Shown: positions 49,501 through 58,850, counted from the stretch's first letter. The stretch: DNA of 64,000 bases from Tribonema minus (GCA_017506865.1 JAFCMP010000013.1:1054001-1118000); one strand, 5' to 3'. The notes: generated from the letters alone by a model not told the origin. Program-made: numbers and translations.

Positions 49501-52500
49501 GAGGGCTTCAGCAGCGGACACAGTGAGTGCAGCGAGGCAGATGGGCTGACTGCCCACTTGCAGAACCAGTTCTGCGCCCAAGGCGAAACAATTGTGAGAC
49601 AATATCACCGCCTTGGGCAACAGTGGCGCGCTGCTGTGGCGAACTGTGCCAGTGACAGCAATGATGCATTACAAGGCTCTGCAGATACCAGCTGCATGCA
49701 AGGCGTGCCGCGCGCGTTGGCGCCTCCAACTCTCACGCCAAACTTTCACCACTATTCCTCTGCCCCGCATTCCATGCCCCTCCATGAGAGCAATCAGTTT
49801 GTACGATTCAGGTGTCAACACCTTGCCTCAACAGCGGCGCCGCCGCCGTCCTCTGTACCGGATGCCCGCGCGCAGACTACAGATTTACGACAAATCATGC
49901 TGCCCTACCCTAGTTTGCGGCAGCGCTGCTGCGGCGGGCTTCGCCGGTATCAGCAACGCGCTGCAAGGCCCTGGAGACGACAGCAGTGCGCACGCCGTGC
50001 AGTGCGCTAGTATTGCCGTCTTGTGTAGAAGTCACCCCCGAATTCTAGTGAACCGACCAGCTGAGCATCACCGCCACTATATGTTGCTGTTGCCGCTGCA
50101 GGCTGGGGCTCTGCGAGCCACGCCAACGACCTCTCCGACATCGCCCACGACTGCTCGCAGCGCCTGTGCCCCACCGGCGTCAGCGTCTCTGGCACCTTGC
50201 AGGTAACTCCACTGCGAGAGCTGGCCCTGCTCCTGTATTGTGACCTCACACCCCCGAGCCTGAGCTCCGCTTTTCGCTTTTCGTGTTGCCGGGCATCTTG
50301 CAGCTGACGCCGCCTGAAAGTGCAGACCTAGTCCTAGGGTTTGCCACTGTAGTGACCCCGCACCGTAGGCCTCAGCTGTCATTTTTTGTCTGTGGTAGTC
50401 GTCATGCAGCGCTGGAGTACAATTTGCGCACAACTGCGTGCAGCGCCTCTGCTCAATCAAGTTGGGCTTAGCAATGCCAGCATCTGAGGGGAGCCTTGTG
50501 CTGTGCTATGAGTGCACACGCCGAGCCTCGCTGCGCTCAGCAAATTAAGCGCCCGCGCGCACTGCCGTTACAATGACAGGGCGTGGATGACCCCGATGAG
50601 GGGCACGTTCTCGTGGAATGTTCCGGCGCCGGCGCCTGCGACCGCTCCACCGGCACCTGCAAATGCAACCAGGTGAGAAAGCACTGGTTCTTGAATGTGA
50701 CTGAATGTAACTGAACGCAACATTGCTGGCCTGTGCGCGACACTTCTGCACGCACATGTTGTGTGAATTATTCTTGACGGAACCAATGGCGGCTGAACAC
50801 TGCAGCGTACGGCGCTCAAAGTGGACGCGACACATACATGCAGAGCATGTCTTCATAGGGGCAGGAGAATGTGACCATCGCCATGTCAAGGTATGCCTCG
50901 AGGTGTGAGGGAAAATTGCGCCTTGCGTCTCTCACTGCTGCACACCGCTGCCCCGTGCGCGCATCATCATGCATGATCAAACGCACTGCAAAATACCTGA
51001 CAACCATCTCGCCATGAGCTTCAGTGGTGCAGGCAGCCAGGCGGGTAGCTTGCACACGTTTATCCAGCATCAGCGGAATGCCCAGTGCAGGCAACTCAAA
51101 CGGGGCATAAATCATGTGCTCGCTGCCATACTGCACTTGGGGACCTGTCAAGCCAATACTCCCTGTACAAAATCTTGCGAGGTATGATTGCTTGCCACGA
51201 TAGTACGACATACAGACTTTTGAGGCAGGCTCATGCGTGGTCGGCAACAGCAATACACGCACTGCTCAGAATGTAATTGCATCCTCCCAAAAAACAGCGC
51301 TTGCCGCTGATTTACGCTCTCACATTTTTCACGGACCACACCCGCTTCATGTGAATGTCAGCGTGTGCCGTTTACTGAGCGTTGCTGCTCTTGCACGCTG
51401 CTGCAGGGATTCAGCGGCCCCGCCTGCGAGAGACTGGACTGCCCCAACATGTGCAGGTACTGCTTCGCTGTGCACTGCCCCTCTGTGCCTGAGCATGCCG
51501 CGGACAGTAGATGTGGTACTTCTATATACAGACTGGGCGCGACTGTATTTTCTTGCTGTGCTTCGCCACGCTTTGCTGTACATCAACGCTGCCAAGTGGT
51601 AGGTAGGATGACATTGCACAGTCCGGGGCACAGAGCGTCAGCTCAAGCTGGCACAATGTGCAATGACCCTTCCGCTTTGTCTTGATCGCTGTCCACATCT
51701 GGACCAGCACTTTTATGTTCAAAGAGCATTGCAATAATCTTGCACAGCGTCCTTATGGCACTGCGACAGTTACGCATGATGCAACTGCAACGAGCGCGCT
51801 GTCGTGTCTTTGCGCACTGCTCCGCGCCTGGCCCTGAACTGTGCTGTGCTTCTGCAGCTGGCAGGACATGTGGGGGTTACAGCAAGCTTAGGGTTGAAAT
51901 TGAGCTTGACCTCAGGTTTATGTTAGGTTTAGGTCGAAGGCAAGCGCACGCCAGTGCTGCATGCAAGACGATGGCCTCTGAATGAAGCCCCAACTGTTGT
52001 GAAGTGTGTTGTGTGTGACGGGCCAGGACCTTAATGTATCGTTCTGGGCATTGGGATGCCAGTGCTTGCAGCAGCGCTCACCAACTTCCTCCGCTGCAGC
52101 GGCCGCGGCATGCGCACAAGCATGCGCCATTGGACAATTCGCGCAAATGCACTCTCCCACGGAGCCACCTCAGCTGCCAAGTGTGATGCGTGACCTTGCA
52201 GCCGCAGCTGGCACCCACCTCCGTGCAAGCCTTGCAGTCCGCTGCGCCTCTGACGCTTCTCGCTCACCGCGTCCTCCGCTGAACTGCGGACACGCCACAT
52301 GCAGCAGCACGCGCCCCCCGATGATGAGGTACGAGGGCTTCTCCACTGAACAGTCATGTCCAGCTGCGGAGCGCGACGCATGACCTCAAACGGCGCCCCG
52401 CCCGCCCGCGGAGCGCTCATGCTCTCACTTATCCTCCATGATCTTTCGCGGAGCTGCACCAGCACGCGCCATCTGGGCTCGAGGCGCAAGGGCTTGCCCA

Positions 52501-55500
52501 CATTGTATTTTTCAATTGTGAAGCGCGACACGTGACATCACACTCTGCAGAGCGCTCATTCTCTGCTCGCACTTCTCCACGTCTTTGGCGGCATAGCGGG
52601 CACGGCACTCGCACTAGCAGCCCCACCTAGGTGTAAGGCACAAGGTCTCACACCCACTTAACAATCATCAACTGCGAAGTGCGACGCATGCTCTCAACAG
52701 ACGCATCCCACACATCTGCACGAGCATTGCCGTCTGCTGAGCCACTGACGCTTCTACTCTGTGTTTGCGCCCCGTGCTGAGCAGCGGACACGGCACAATC
52801 TTCAACTATGAAGTACGACGCATGCTCTCAACAGACGCACCCCGCACATCTGCACGAGCATCGCCGTCAGCTGAGCCCCTAACGTTTTTCCTCTGTGTTT
52901 CCGCCCCGTGCTGAGCAGCGGACACGGCACAATCTTCAACTATGATGTACAACGCATGCTCTCAGCAGACGCACCTAACACATCTGCGCGAGCATCGCCG
53001 TCTGCCGAGCCCCTGACGCTTCTGTGTTTTCGTGCCTTTTGCTGAGCAGCGGACACGGCACGTGCACCAGCATGCGCCACCTCGGCATGAACAAAGAGGC
53101 CTTCCCGCTCACCTCTGGCAGTAACACGTACGGCTCGGCTGCGTCCGGTGCCGCCGTCGCCGCTGCCTGGGACGCCGACACGCACTACGGCTGCATGTGA
53201 GTGCGCCGCGGCTCCGGATACTCGACGAGTTGTACTCATGACTTCGTAGTTGTTGCGGTCCTGTGGAGAGACCCGAGGGGAGTCAAAAGCTGGCGCAGGC
53301 ATGCTCAGCACGGCACACTGCGGTGAGGGGAAAGCCTTTGGGCGGCGGCACTGCGATGCGCTGATCAAAGGGCTTGCACGCAGACACAAATGCTAAGGCT
53401 GGAGGACGTGCGATCGTGCGCCATGTCAGCGGCAGTGCTCAGCAGCTCTGCGCCCCTGCCGCTGCGCATCGGCGCACACTCCGCGCCCGCAAAAGCCGCT
53501 GTGTTCTCGACTTCCCCGGCGTGAGCGACACTAGCATGGACAGCGTGTGGCGCCATACACTAGCATGGTCGTCAGAGACAGTGTGTGGCGCCATTGACGA
53601 TTACATTAGGGCATGGTCACGTGATTCGTCGCTGTGTATCAACAAGGTATTTACGCATTGCCCCACACATAAAGCTGCGCGTGCAAGGTATTCAGCCGCG
53701 GCACGTCACTCGCCAGAACGCGCGCATTGAAGAACTTGTACTTGAATCCGTGCTGCGGGTGTACGCGCCGCCTCTGATTATCGTGCAGCGCGCATACGTG
53801 TTCTGCAATCAGACGAGGGCTCGTGGTGCTACATATTGTGAGATGATCACCTGCGGCCTCTATGGGTGTGGCGTGCTTGTCGGTGGTGTATTGGGGTATG
53901 CTCGTCTGCAGCCTCCATTGGTGTAGCGCGCAATGGCGCTAACCTCACTGCCTGCCTGCGCCCTTGCTTTCCCGTACGACTGCGCAGCTGCGACAGCAGC
54001 TGGGAGGTGGGCTTTCTACATGGCCAGACTCAGGTATGCTCTTGGTGCACCTTCGCTGCCCTCCCCTTCCCCCCCCCTCACCCTTATTTGTGCTGTAGTC
54101 AGAGTTCTGAGGTCATGGACCGTCTGTAAGATACAGCGGATGACAATAATTACCAAAATGCAACCATGCTCGACGAAAGAGACAGAGAGAGAGAGGGGGG
54201 GGGGGACTCTGGCCGGCAAGGGCGGCCGTGCATAACGCACACGCCGCTTGGCAGGCACGCGCGTCTAGTTAACCCCGACCCTAACTCTAACCAGATTTGA
54301 CCAAAAACCACTCAACCAACCCTACCCCTGACCAGCCTGTGCAGCACTCCAGTCACGTCAAACACGCCTTTCTCTTCATCTTCAGCCAGCAGGGCGTGCC
54401 TTGAACAGTTGTGTGTTGCCAGGCAGTGAGCCTGTGGGTACAGCTGATGGATTGAATTGGAACCTGCGGTACTGTAGCGCGCAGTGCATACCCATCCACG
54501 ATGTTGTGTGACTGTCAGCGCTGCGTGTGTGCACAGATACGTGCTGTTGCAGTCAGTTGCACTATTGATCTGTGCAGGCGTCATCGCACCCGTTGCACGC
54601 ACATCAATGGCGTCAGCCCAGCTTCTGGGCTCTTGCTCGAGTATGAAGGCATGCGGTAGAGACACCCACCCATTAACGTTCACATGGCTCACAGGCGGTG
54701 CCGGACCTCCGCATGAAAGATAGGCCATGAGTGTGTAGAAGTTGATGCCTGAAGTAGTGGGGGGTCAGACGCTGGTACATCTGCGGGTCCCAGATCCGCC
54801 TAGCGTGTGTGGCATGACCAGGGCCCTGACAACGCCATAGCCTTGTAGCCAATTGCACGCTCTACAAATGATGCAAACCCTGCTGCCAGCGGAGCAGGCA
54901 CCAAACTGGCGCAGCTCTGGCAGTCGTTTCGCAGCAGCGATGTCGCTTGCAGCCCTCAATGACTTTTTTCGGTGGCTGCCTTAGCCCGAGCTCCATGTGC
55001 CCCCCGGACCCCTGCATTTGGCCGTTCCCCTCCCCCTTACCTCTTTGCATACCTACATGCTAGGTACACAGCGAGACGATGTCAACGTGAACACCATCAC
55101 AGACGCCCTTGGTTGTGTCTCCGCCGCTTACGTGTTTCTCATCCTGATTCTCGGCCAAGACACTAACCCCCCCCCCCCCCCCCCCCCTCCCGCACGTGCA
55201 CCGCCGCCTCAGGTCAACCTGTTTCAAGTTCACTGACTTTTGGCACAGATGCTGACAGTGACACACCCCCCCCCCCCTCCCCCCCCCCTTCCCCCCTTGC
55301 CGCCTCATCCCGCGCAGGCATCGGAGTGGTTTGGGCCCGACTGCAGCCTTCGGCGCTGCCCCAGCGGTGACAACCCCGACACCATTAGAGATGAGACAGA
55401 CGGCAGTGGCATCAACTGCATGGACAGGTGAAATTCTGGCCCCAACCGGAGCATGTCTCCACTCCTGCTGTTGCACAATGACGCGAGGTCTGCCTGTCGA

Positions 55501-56507
55501 TTTCCCCACGTTTTGACTTTCCAGTCTTGGCTTTCCCCCCGAATGACCTGGTCTCTCTGCGTGCACTTCATTCGATTGCGGCGATGACATCGCTTGCGCT
55601 CAACTCCTTCTCATCGAAGTTGCAAAATCTGTAGGAAGAAGGGCCTTCATATGCAACTATTTATATACCTCGAAGTTTACCCTCTGTTGCAGTTGGCAAT
55701 AGCAGCGGCTGCATTTCGGCATACTCCCCCCCCAGGGTCCACTTCATGGTTCCATGCGCCAGGCGTACACAGCCGCAGGAAACGGCCAGAGGCTTATGCC
55801 AACGGCCACAGCGTATGCCACCTGTAGGATGCCAGTAGGCAGCATTTGACGTGCAGCCTCTGGTGCGCTGACCTAACCTGACCCTAAACCCTAACCCTAA
55901 CCCAAACCCTGACCCTGTTGTTGTGAGAGCAGCGGGTACTCAGCATGCAGCATGTAGAACAGGAGTGATTTCACACCGGGCACTCAGTGCTGCCAATACT
56001 CTGAATGTGCATGTTGTACTTCAACATATAGCTGTGGCGTTGCTTCTGATGTTCACTACGTTGGAAGTTGATGCTTGCAAAGAGTGTGTCAAGCACATAC
56101 ACTTCTATATGATGCTGAACGCTGCCTCAACTGACCCCGTCGCCCTCCTGGCACCTCCGCAGCGCTTTGAGGGTCAACAGACAGGTCGGCAACACGTGCC
56201 ACCTGGGCTGATCCATGGATTGTCGAGATGCGCTCGTTCTTGAAGTAGAAGTACACAACCTTTTGGCACGATGCTGACTTCCGCTCAATCACACCGACGG
56301 CGCCTCCGCAGTGCATCGAGCAGCACAGGAGCGGCGCACGACGCAACTGAGGACGACAACAAGTGCCACCTGGACTGCTCCGGGCGCGGCGTGTGCGACT
56401 TCACGACTGGCGCGTGCAGGTGCTTCAAGGGCTACGCGTCGTCCAACTGCGGCGCGTACGAGGACGACGGCTACTCGCTCACGGCTCAGAAGCGGCGCTC
56501 CAAGTGA
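25343..56507 (+). CDS. Giant secreted modular protein: signal peptide, 11 A (LPGF) exons, 8 B (jacalin-like) exons, EGF-type tail; 29 exons
   Basis: This is probably an extracellular matrix or cell-surface adhesion protein; that role is inferred. Exons sum to 10,302 nt, exactly 3,434 codons including the stop, which supports the model. Order: signal exon, A1 A2 A3 B1 A4 A5 B2 B3 A6 A7 A8 A9 B4 B5 B6 B7 B8 A10 A11, then nine tail exons. Every junction from exon 1 to the start of A11 is phase 1, the classic signature of exon shuffling. A modules share LPGF, WYxEGxxxxNFADSxL, NGIKSNCG and a C-terminal LTITYSFTLxxxLAAG. B modules share DLGPxTTxxxITSTxCPP, FGSxGxAG and GLRTATVT with LGxxGFxCGG. 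The tail has EGF-like cysteine knots and the EWFGPDCSL block. No membrane segment follows the signal peptide, and the protein ends KRRSK. Alternative splicing could skip modules without a frame change. Confidence 0.85.
27453..28001 (+). CDS. Giant gene module A1
   Basis: This is the longest single A exon (549 nt). It has LALPGFTTG, GWYAEGAPATNFANSA and NGIKSNCG, plus an extra PAPTPTPTL insertion after the ADS helix position. The acceptor sits behind about 30 C with a CTAG end. Confidence 0.85.
28400..28897 (+). CDS. Giant gene module A2
   Basis: It has LVLPGFTAG, WWYVEGSLADDYAASAL and HLIKSNCG, with the second Cys in IANACHAV. Acceptor GTGCAG/GCGACACG; donor GCGG/GTGAGT. Confidence 0.85.
29790..30257 (+). 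CDS. Giant gene module A3
   Basis: It has LVLPGFTSG, AWYVEGDATKNFIDSAV and NGLKSNCG. Decoy copies of its acceptor and first codons (TGCGCAGGCGACACC and TGCGCAGGCACCACC) occur just upstream, at about 29657-29692. Confidence 0.85.
30801..31268 (+). CDS. Giant gene module B1 (jacalin-like)
   Basis: It has FDLGPDTTRAITTTACPP, SIVCT, GAAVVSQLVL, FGSAGSAG, TPCPSG and ALRTATVT ... SFGFVCG. It carries the four invariant B cysteines and is closely similar to B3, suggesting a recent duplication. Confidence 0.8.
31780..32256 (+). CDS. Giant gene module A4
   Basis: It has LNLPGFTRS, GGYTEGSAATNFADSQI and NAIRSSCG. An extra local cysteine pair, GCSTTAAGC, lies after LPGF. Confidence 0.85.
32737..33144 (+). 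CDS. Giant gene module A5
   Basis: This is the shortest A exon (136 codons), with LTLPGFTHI, WWYVEGDSSTNYEDSAL, EGIQCNCG and ITKTCSAV. An additional Cys sits beside the conserved one. Confidence 0.85.
33469..33927 (+). CDS. Giant gene module B2
   Basis: It has FNLGPSTSLVGTAYTLCTPP, ITCT, AVVSQLKF, YGTAGTAG, TYCPGG and GLRTATAA with VGFICGG. The donor is GTAGGT. Confidence 0.8.
35120..35575 (+). CDS. Giant gene module B3
   Basis: It has FDLGPDGSHAVTTTTCPP, VDCT, AVVSQLVL, FGSAGTAG, VACPSG and ALRTATVT with SFGFVCG. It is the nearest relative of B1 in the array. Confidence 0.8.
35576..36862. other. Intron B3-A6 with an AT-rich core
   Basis: From about 35.7 to 36.4 kb the sequence is clearly more AT-rich than neighbouring introns and lacks the poly-C and telomere-like motifs until 36.8 kb. 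It may be an old insertion. I see no coding frame or clear ends. Confidence 0.4.
36863..37351 (+). CDS. Giant gene module A6
   Basis: It has LTLPGFTTG, GWYEEGAAASYFADSAL, NRIQWNCG and IPQTCSAV. The acceptor lies behind a run of about 30 C (36810-36838). Confidence 0.85.
37950..38095. mobile_element. Short pogo-like TIR element (MITE)
   Basis: A 146-bp element flanked by TA on both sides. The left end CAGTGGCGGCTACGATATAA and the right end, read inward as AGTGGTAGGTGGACACGATA, form imperfect inverted repeats, with GATATAAGAGCG repeats inside. CAGTGG plus GATATAA ends with TA target sites are typical of pogo/Tigger-type Tc1-mariner elements. It has no coding capacity. A related fragment with GGTATAAGAGCGGT lies at 38316-38380. 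Confidence 0.6.
38238..38310. repeat. Degenerate telomere-like block
   Basis: Strings of CTAACCCTAG, CTAGGGCTAGGGTTAG and GGGCTAACCCTAC, in both orientations, lie between the pogo-like element and its related fragment. Confidence 0.7.
38633..39109 (+). CDS. Giant gene module A7
   Basis: It has FALPGFTRG, KWMYDEGDPATQFADSAL and AGIKSCCG (doubled Cys). Confidence 0.85.
39811..40296 (+). CDS. Giant gene module A8
   Basis: It has LTLPGFSTG, GWYSEGDPTVNFPDSAV and AGIKSCCG. The acceptor is preceded by CCCTAACCCTGGCCCTCC, a telomere-like pyrimidine tract. Confidence 0.85.
40670..41146 (+). CDS. Giant gene module A9
   Basis: It has LTLPGFTTG, GSYLEGTAGLDFKDSII, NGIKWNCG and ITQTCSSV. The donor is GTGCGT. 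Confidence 0.85.
41540..41968 (+). CDS. Giant gene module B4
   Basis: It has YDLGPNTAPAAITSTVCPP, VMLHSSTGVNAIDFIVCT, FGSGGSAG and GLRAASVT with IGGIGFFCGG. LHSSTGVNAI resembles the SGxxIDAI strand of jacalin domains. Confidence 0.8.
42309..42755 (+). CDS. Giant gene module B5
   Basis: It has KDLGPTTTASAITTTLCPP, LYSNTEVNGIASIVCT, YGSGGSTG and GLRTATVT with LGALGFVCGG. Confidence 0.8.
43537..44019 (+). CDS. Giant gene module B6
   Basis: It has YDLGPNNPATTITSTECPP, IYSGAVVDGIGSITCT, YGNTGAATSGTP and GLRTATVT with LGAMGFICG. Longest B module (161 codons). Upstream of the acceptor is CATAACCTAACCCTGAGC. Confidence 0.8.
44412..44858 (+). CDS. Giant gene module B7
   Basis: It has YDLGPITTPATITSTVCPP, VVLHSGTEVDAIDQIMCT, YGSGGAAV and GLRTATAT with LGNIGFFCGG. 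LHSGTEVDAI is the best match to the jacalin SGxxIDAI strand. Confidence 0.8.
45222..45683 (+). CDS. Giant gene module B8
   Basis: It has LDLGPATTPATITSTLCPP, VSITCT, FGSAGTVG, TPCPAK and GLRTAPVT with LGALGIVCG. Confidence 0.8.
46352..46780 (+). CDS. Giant gene module A10 (lacks both conserved cysteines)
   Basis: It has LAMPGFTSG, GSYIEGSLAQDFADSRM, but NGLKSAYG in place of SNCG and VAPVPYSSV in place of the usual TC. The A-module Cys pair is thus lost together. Confidence 0.8.
46963..46995 (+). repeat. Decoy copy of the A11 exon start
   Basis: CACGCAG/GCACGACGGATAAGCTGGCGC reads GTTDKLALP, a copy of the A11 start GKTVKLALPGF, 180 bp upstream of the real acceptor. It soon leaves the module pattern. 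Confidence 0.55.
47142..47893 (+). CDS. Giant gene exon A11 (A module fused to a second partial A module)
   Basis: It starts as a normal A module (LALPGFTTG, GWYAEGDPKTNFADSAL, VASNCG). It runs through the usual module end LPAG without an intron into VTVAMPGFTLG ... WTEG ... GFADSVLEFTL. It ends in phase 0 (TTC CAG), unlike the preceding phase-1 exons, and leads into the tail. Confidence 0.8.
48558..48740 (+). CDS. Giant gene tail exon 1
   Basis: A phase 0-0 exon of 61 codons starting TKRSARISAACGLEANRTS and ending CLRLNNCNGH. It contains potential N-glycosylation (NRT) and three Cys. I do not recognise it as a defined domain. Confidence 0.7.
49284..50672 (+). CDS. Giant gene tail exons 2-4 (first EGF-like repeats)
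   Basis: Exons 49284-49326 (GACDACLETCTCAE), 50102-50202 (GWGSASHANDLSDIAHDCSQ then RLCPTG) and 50580-50672 (VECSGAGACDRSTGTCKCNQ). Phases 0/1, 1/0 and 0/0 fit. The last is a typical EGF core (CxxxGxCDxxTGxCxC). Confidence 0.75.
51407..53196 (+). CDS. Giant gene tail exons 5-6 (EGF core and linker)
   Basis: Exons 51407-51456 (GFSGPACERLDCPNMC) and 53050-53196 (SGHGTCTSMRHLG ... AAAWDADTHYGCM). Joined, they read CPNMCSGHGTC, the usual EGF join. Phase 2 at both joins. The intron between them contains six decoy copies of the second exon's start. Confidence 0.8.
52090..53065 (+). repeat. Seven copies of an EGF exon start with acceptor
   Basis: The real acceptor and exon start GAGCAG/CGGACACGGCAC (53050) is preceded by copies at about 52100, 52281, 52445, 52591, 52785 and 52919. 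The last two are about 130 bp apart and share long flanking text (CAACTATGA, ACGCATGCTCTCA). The older ones also keep GCACCAGCATGCGCC-like sequence. Confidence 0.75.
53988..54033 (+). CDS. Giant gene tail exon 7
   Basis: A 46-nt exon, phase 2 to 0, encoding CDSSWEVGFLHGQTQ. This is the conserved block that precedes EWFGPDCSL in related extracellular proteins. Acceptor CTGCGCAG; donor GTATGC. Confidence 0.8.
55318..55427 (+). CDS. Giant gene tail exon 8
   Basis: It encodes ASEWFGPDCSLRRCPSGDNP and DETDGSGINCMD, phase 0 to 2. The acceptor follows several long poly-C runs (55169-55188, 55266-55296). Confidence 0.85.
55870..55916 (+). repeat. Telomere-like repeat in a giant-gene intron
   Basis: ACCCTAAACCCTAACCCTAA and flanking variants. 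Similar short tracts occur at 6165-6190, 10947-10985, 16361-16390, 16472-16497, 39776-39795 and 54270-54285. Confidence 0.8.
56312..56507 (+). CDS. Giant gene last exon: EGF-like repeat and stop
   Basis: It encodes a short Ser/Ala/Asp linker, then CHLDCSGRGVCDFTTGACRC and FKGYASSNCG, a full EGF core, then YSLTAQKRRSK and TGA at 56505. The phase 2 start matches exon 55318-55427. Confidence 0.85.
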
Positions 56508-58850
56508 TACTTCAACATTGAAGTTCATGGAGTTGAACTTCAGAAGTTGCGACGAAGTCGGCGTGGCACTACCTTTGGCCTAAGCAACTTGAAGCGGCCG
56601 CGGCAGTAGCCAGAAGATCTGTGCCCCAGGCGCCTGCGCTGATACGTCGTGCAGCAGGTCGTCGTTGTCGACGGCAGCGCTCATGTCAGCTGCGCTGTCG
56701 GCAGCACACGCGCTCGAGGGCTGCAGGCCACCTGAAGCACGTGTGGCTACAAATGTGCACGCGTGGCACCACACTGCACAGCGGGACGTGGACCGCATGG
56801 TGCAGCTGCCAGCATTGGGCCATCATACGACAGCAGTGCACATCTGCATTGAGGCTTGCGCAGCTGGCGCCTCTCATGACAGCACTCGCGTAGAATGCGC
56901 GCTGAATCTCCATGCAGCTGAGCTCCACTCGCTCGCACAGACTAGGTGGTACTTCAAAAGTACACGCGGGGGGCGAGGGGGCGGGGGGGGGGCGGGGGGG
57001 GGGGCACATACTGCTGCTGCAAATATGTGCGTGGGGCAATGTTTTGGTGACGTCCTAGGATGCTGTGCAAGTTTATGAGTGACCATGTACTCGCTGTTGC
57101 CATCTGCGTACTACCTGCGATGGCGTACAGCCCCTTGCCCGTGCCACGGGTAGCTCGCTCTGTGGCTGGGATGCACCACACGAAACGATGATGCGGTGGC
57201 CGCAGCTGGCGCGAATGCCACGACAGTACGGCGCAGGGGCATTGTGATCACATAACATACTGCCGCGACTGCCTTCCATGCCGTAATTTGTCATGCCTCG
57301 TTTTGATGGCTGCCTGTCTGCTTGCCTAGCGTAGGATGTGCTCGTCGCCAGGGCTTGTCATGGGCTTCAGCAGACACGCGCACATGACTGGACGTTGAGC
57401 CCTTGCACACATGCCAATGAGCAGGACATCAGTTCAGGCCCCTGCAGCATGTGAAGGCCGTTGCACCAGCCCCCGGGCCTCAATGCCTGCTGAAGCTTCT
57501 AGCAAAATGTCATGCACATGATACGCAGTGGGGAGGGAAGTAGCATTTGACGATGTCATTGATAGTGAGCGCCAACTCTCATTTAGGCTTGATGATAGCG
57601 ACACTTTCAAGTGTTCACAAGATACATGTAGATTCTGATAGCAAGCTGGACATCGACCACTTAGGCTTTATTTGCGTACAAAGCGACAATGTGATCAAAG
57701 TGTATTTTACTTCGCGTATACGCGAAGCACATTACACACAAGTAGCAATGCCTGAAGCCATGCAAAAGCACCAATGCTTGGCGCTTGGACATTGAGGCCG
57801 CCCTGGCACCATGATCTATGTTGTGAAGGCTTTCTGTTTGTTCACAGCAGCGAATTTCAAATTGGCTCGCGTTGGAGGTTGCACGAAATGCTGCACGCCA
57901 CACACATTGTCCCCTGGGACTCCCCCTCTACATACCCCCTATAGGGACTCATGGGGGGAAAGTCAGAAGGCTTTCGGCTTGTTCTGTCAATGACTGCTGT
58001 CCATCTCAGTAGAGTGCAGGCAACAACCTGTCAAAGGGTCCACTGCTTAGCTTGGACGCCAGCTTTAATAATGTTATCAACGTTGCAGGCGCCGTTAAGG
58101 TGAGGGTTTGACCACGCTTTCCTGCAGAGGTGGCCACCCCACCTAACAACTTGTTCCAAGGGTTCCAGGGCATAATATTTGCTTCGCGGCCCGTACTTCT
58201 TGAAAAGTTTTTCAGAAGTGTTTTTCACATGTCTGCATTGCTTGTTTGTTTCCGTCCTCTGCTTGTTAGCAACCATGGAACATCTTCCAGACAGGGACTA
58301 TCGGGATCTTTCAACCTGCATGCTCTCGATTCAAAACACGGCATTGCAGCATCATGCGCGCACAATGGCTGCCGTAACCACTAGTAACATGCAAGGCAGG
58401 GCTTTACTGCAAACGGGCTATAGCTGATGACGGTTACATTGGACAGAGAAGGAATGTTAGCCTGTAGCCGCATGCACCTGTCACTTCTTGATAAAAGCCA
58501 TGTCAATCTTGTAGGCCGCGTTTCATCTCAGTTGATGCAGTGAGGCAAACAATGCCACACTGAAAACCAGTCATCTGAAACAACAATACGCGCACGGCGT
58601 GCAGTGCTGCACAGTCGATACATCAATGTAGCATTGCATGGCCGTGGAATCCCTTGCTCGTAGATGCTTGGTGTCGTTGGCTGTGTGTGTCTCACCCCAA
58701 GACGGCTTGCACACAGCACACCTGCCGAAGGCTCCTGTATAGGTATGAGTAGGGGAGCGCGTGCCAGGTCTGGTGCCAACATGGAAGTGTCAGCTCCTCC
58801 GAGTGTTGTCTGATCTGATGCTTCATTTGTGATTACTTGGCGTCAATGCG
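56508..58850. other. Intergenic region, nothing recognised
   Basis: It contains a poly-G tract (56969-57004) and short frames without family motifs. The stretch 57895-57960 is rich in CCCC and GGGG with partial inverted symmetry. Confidence 0.4.
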
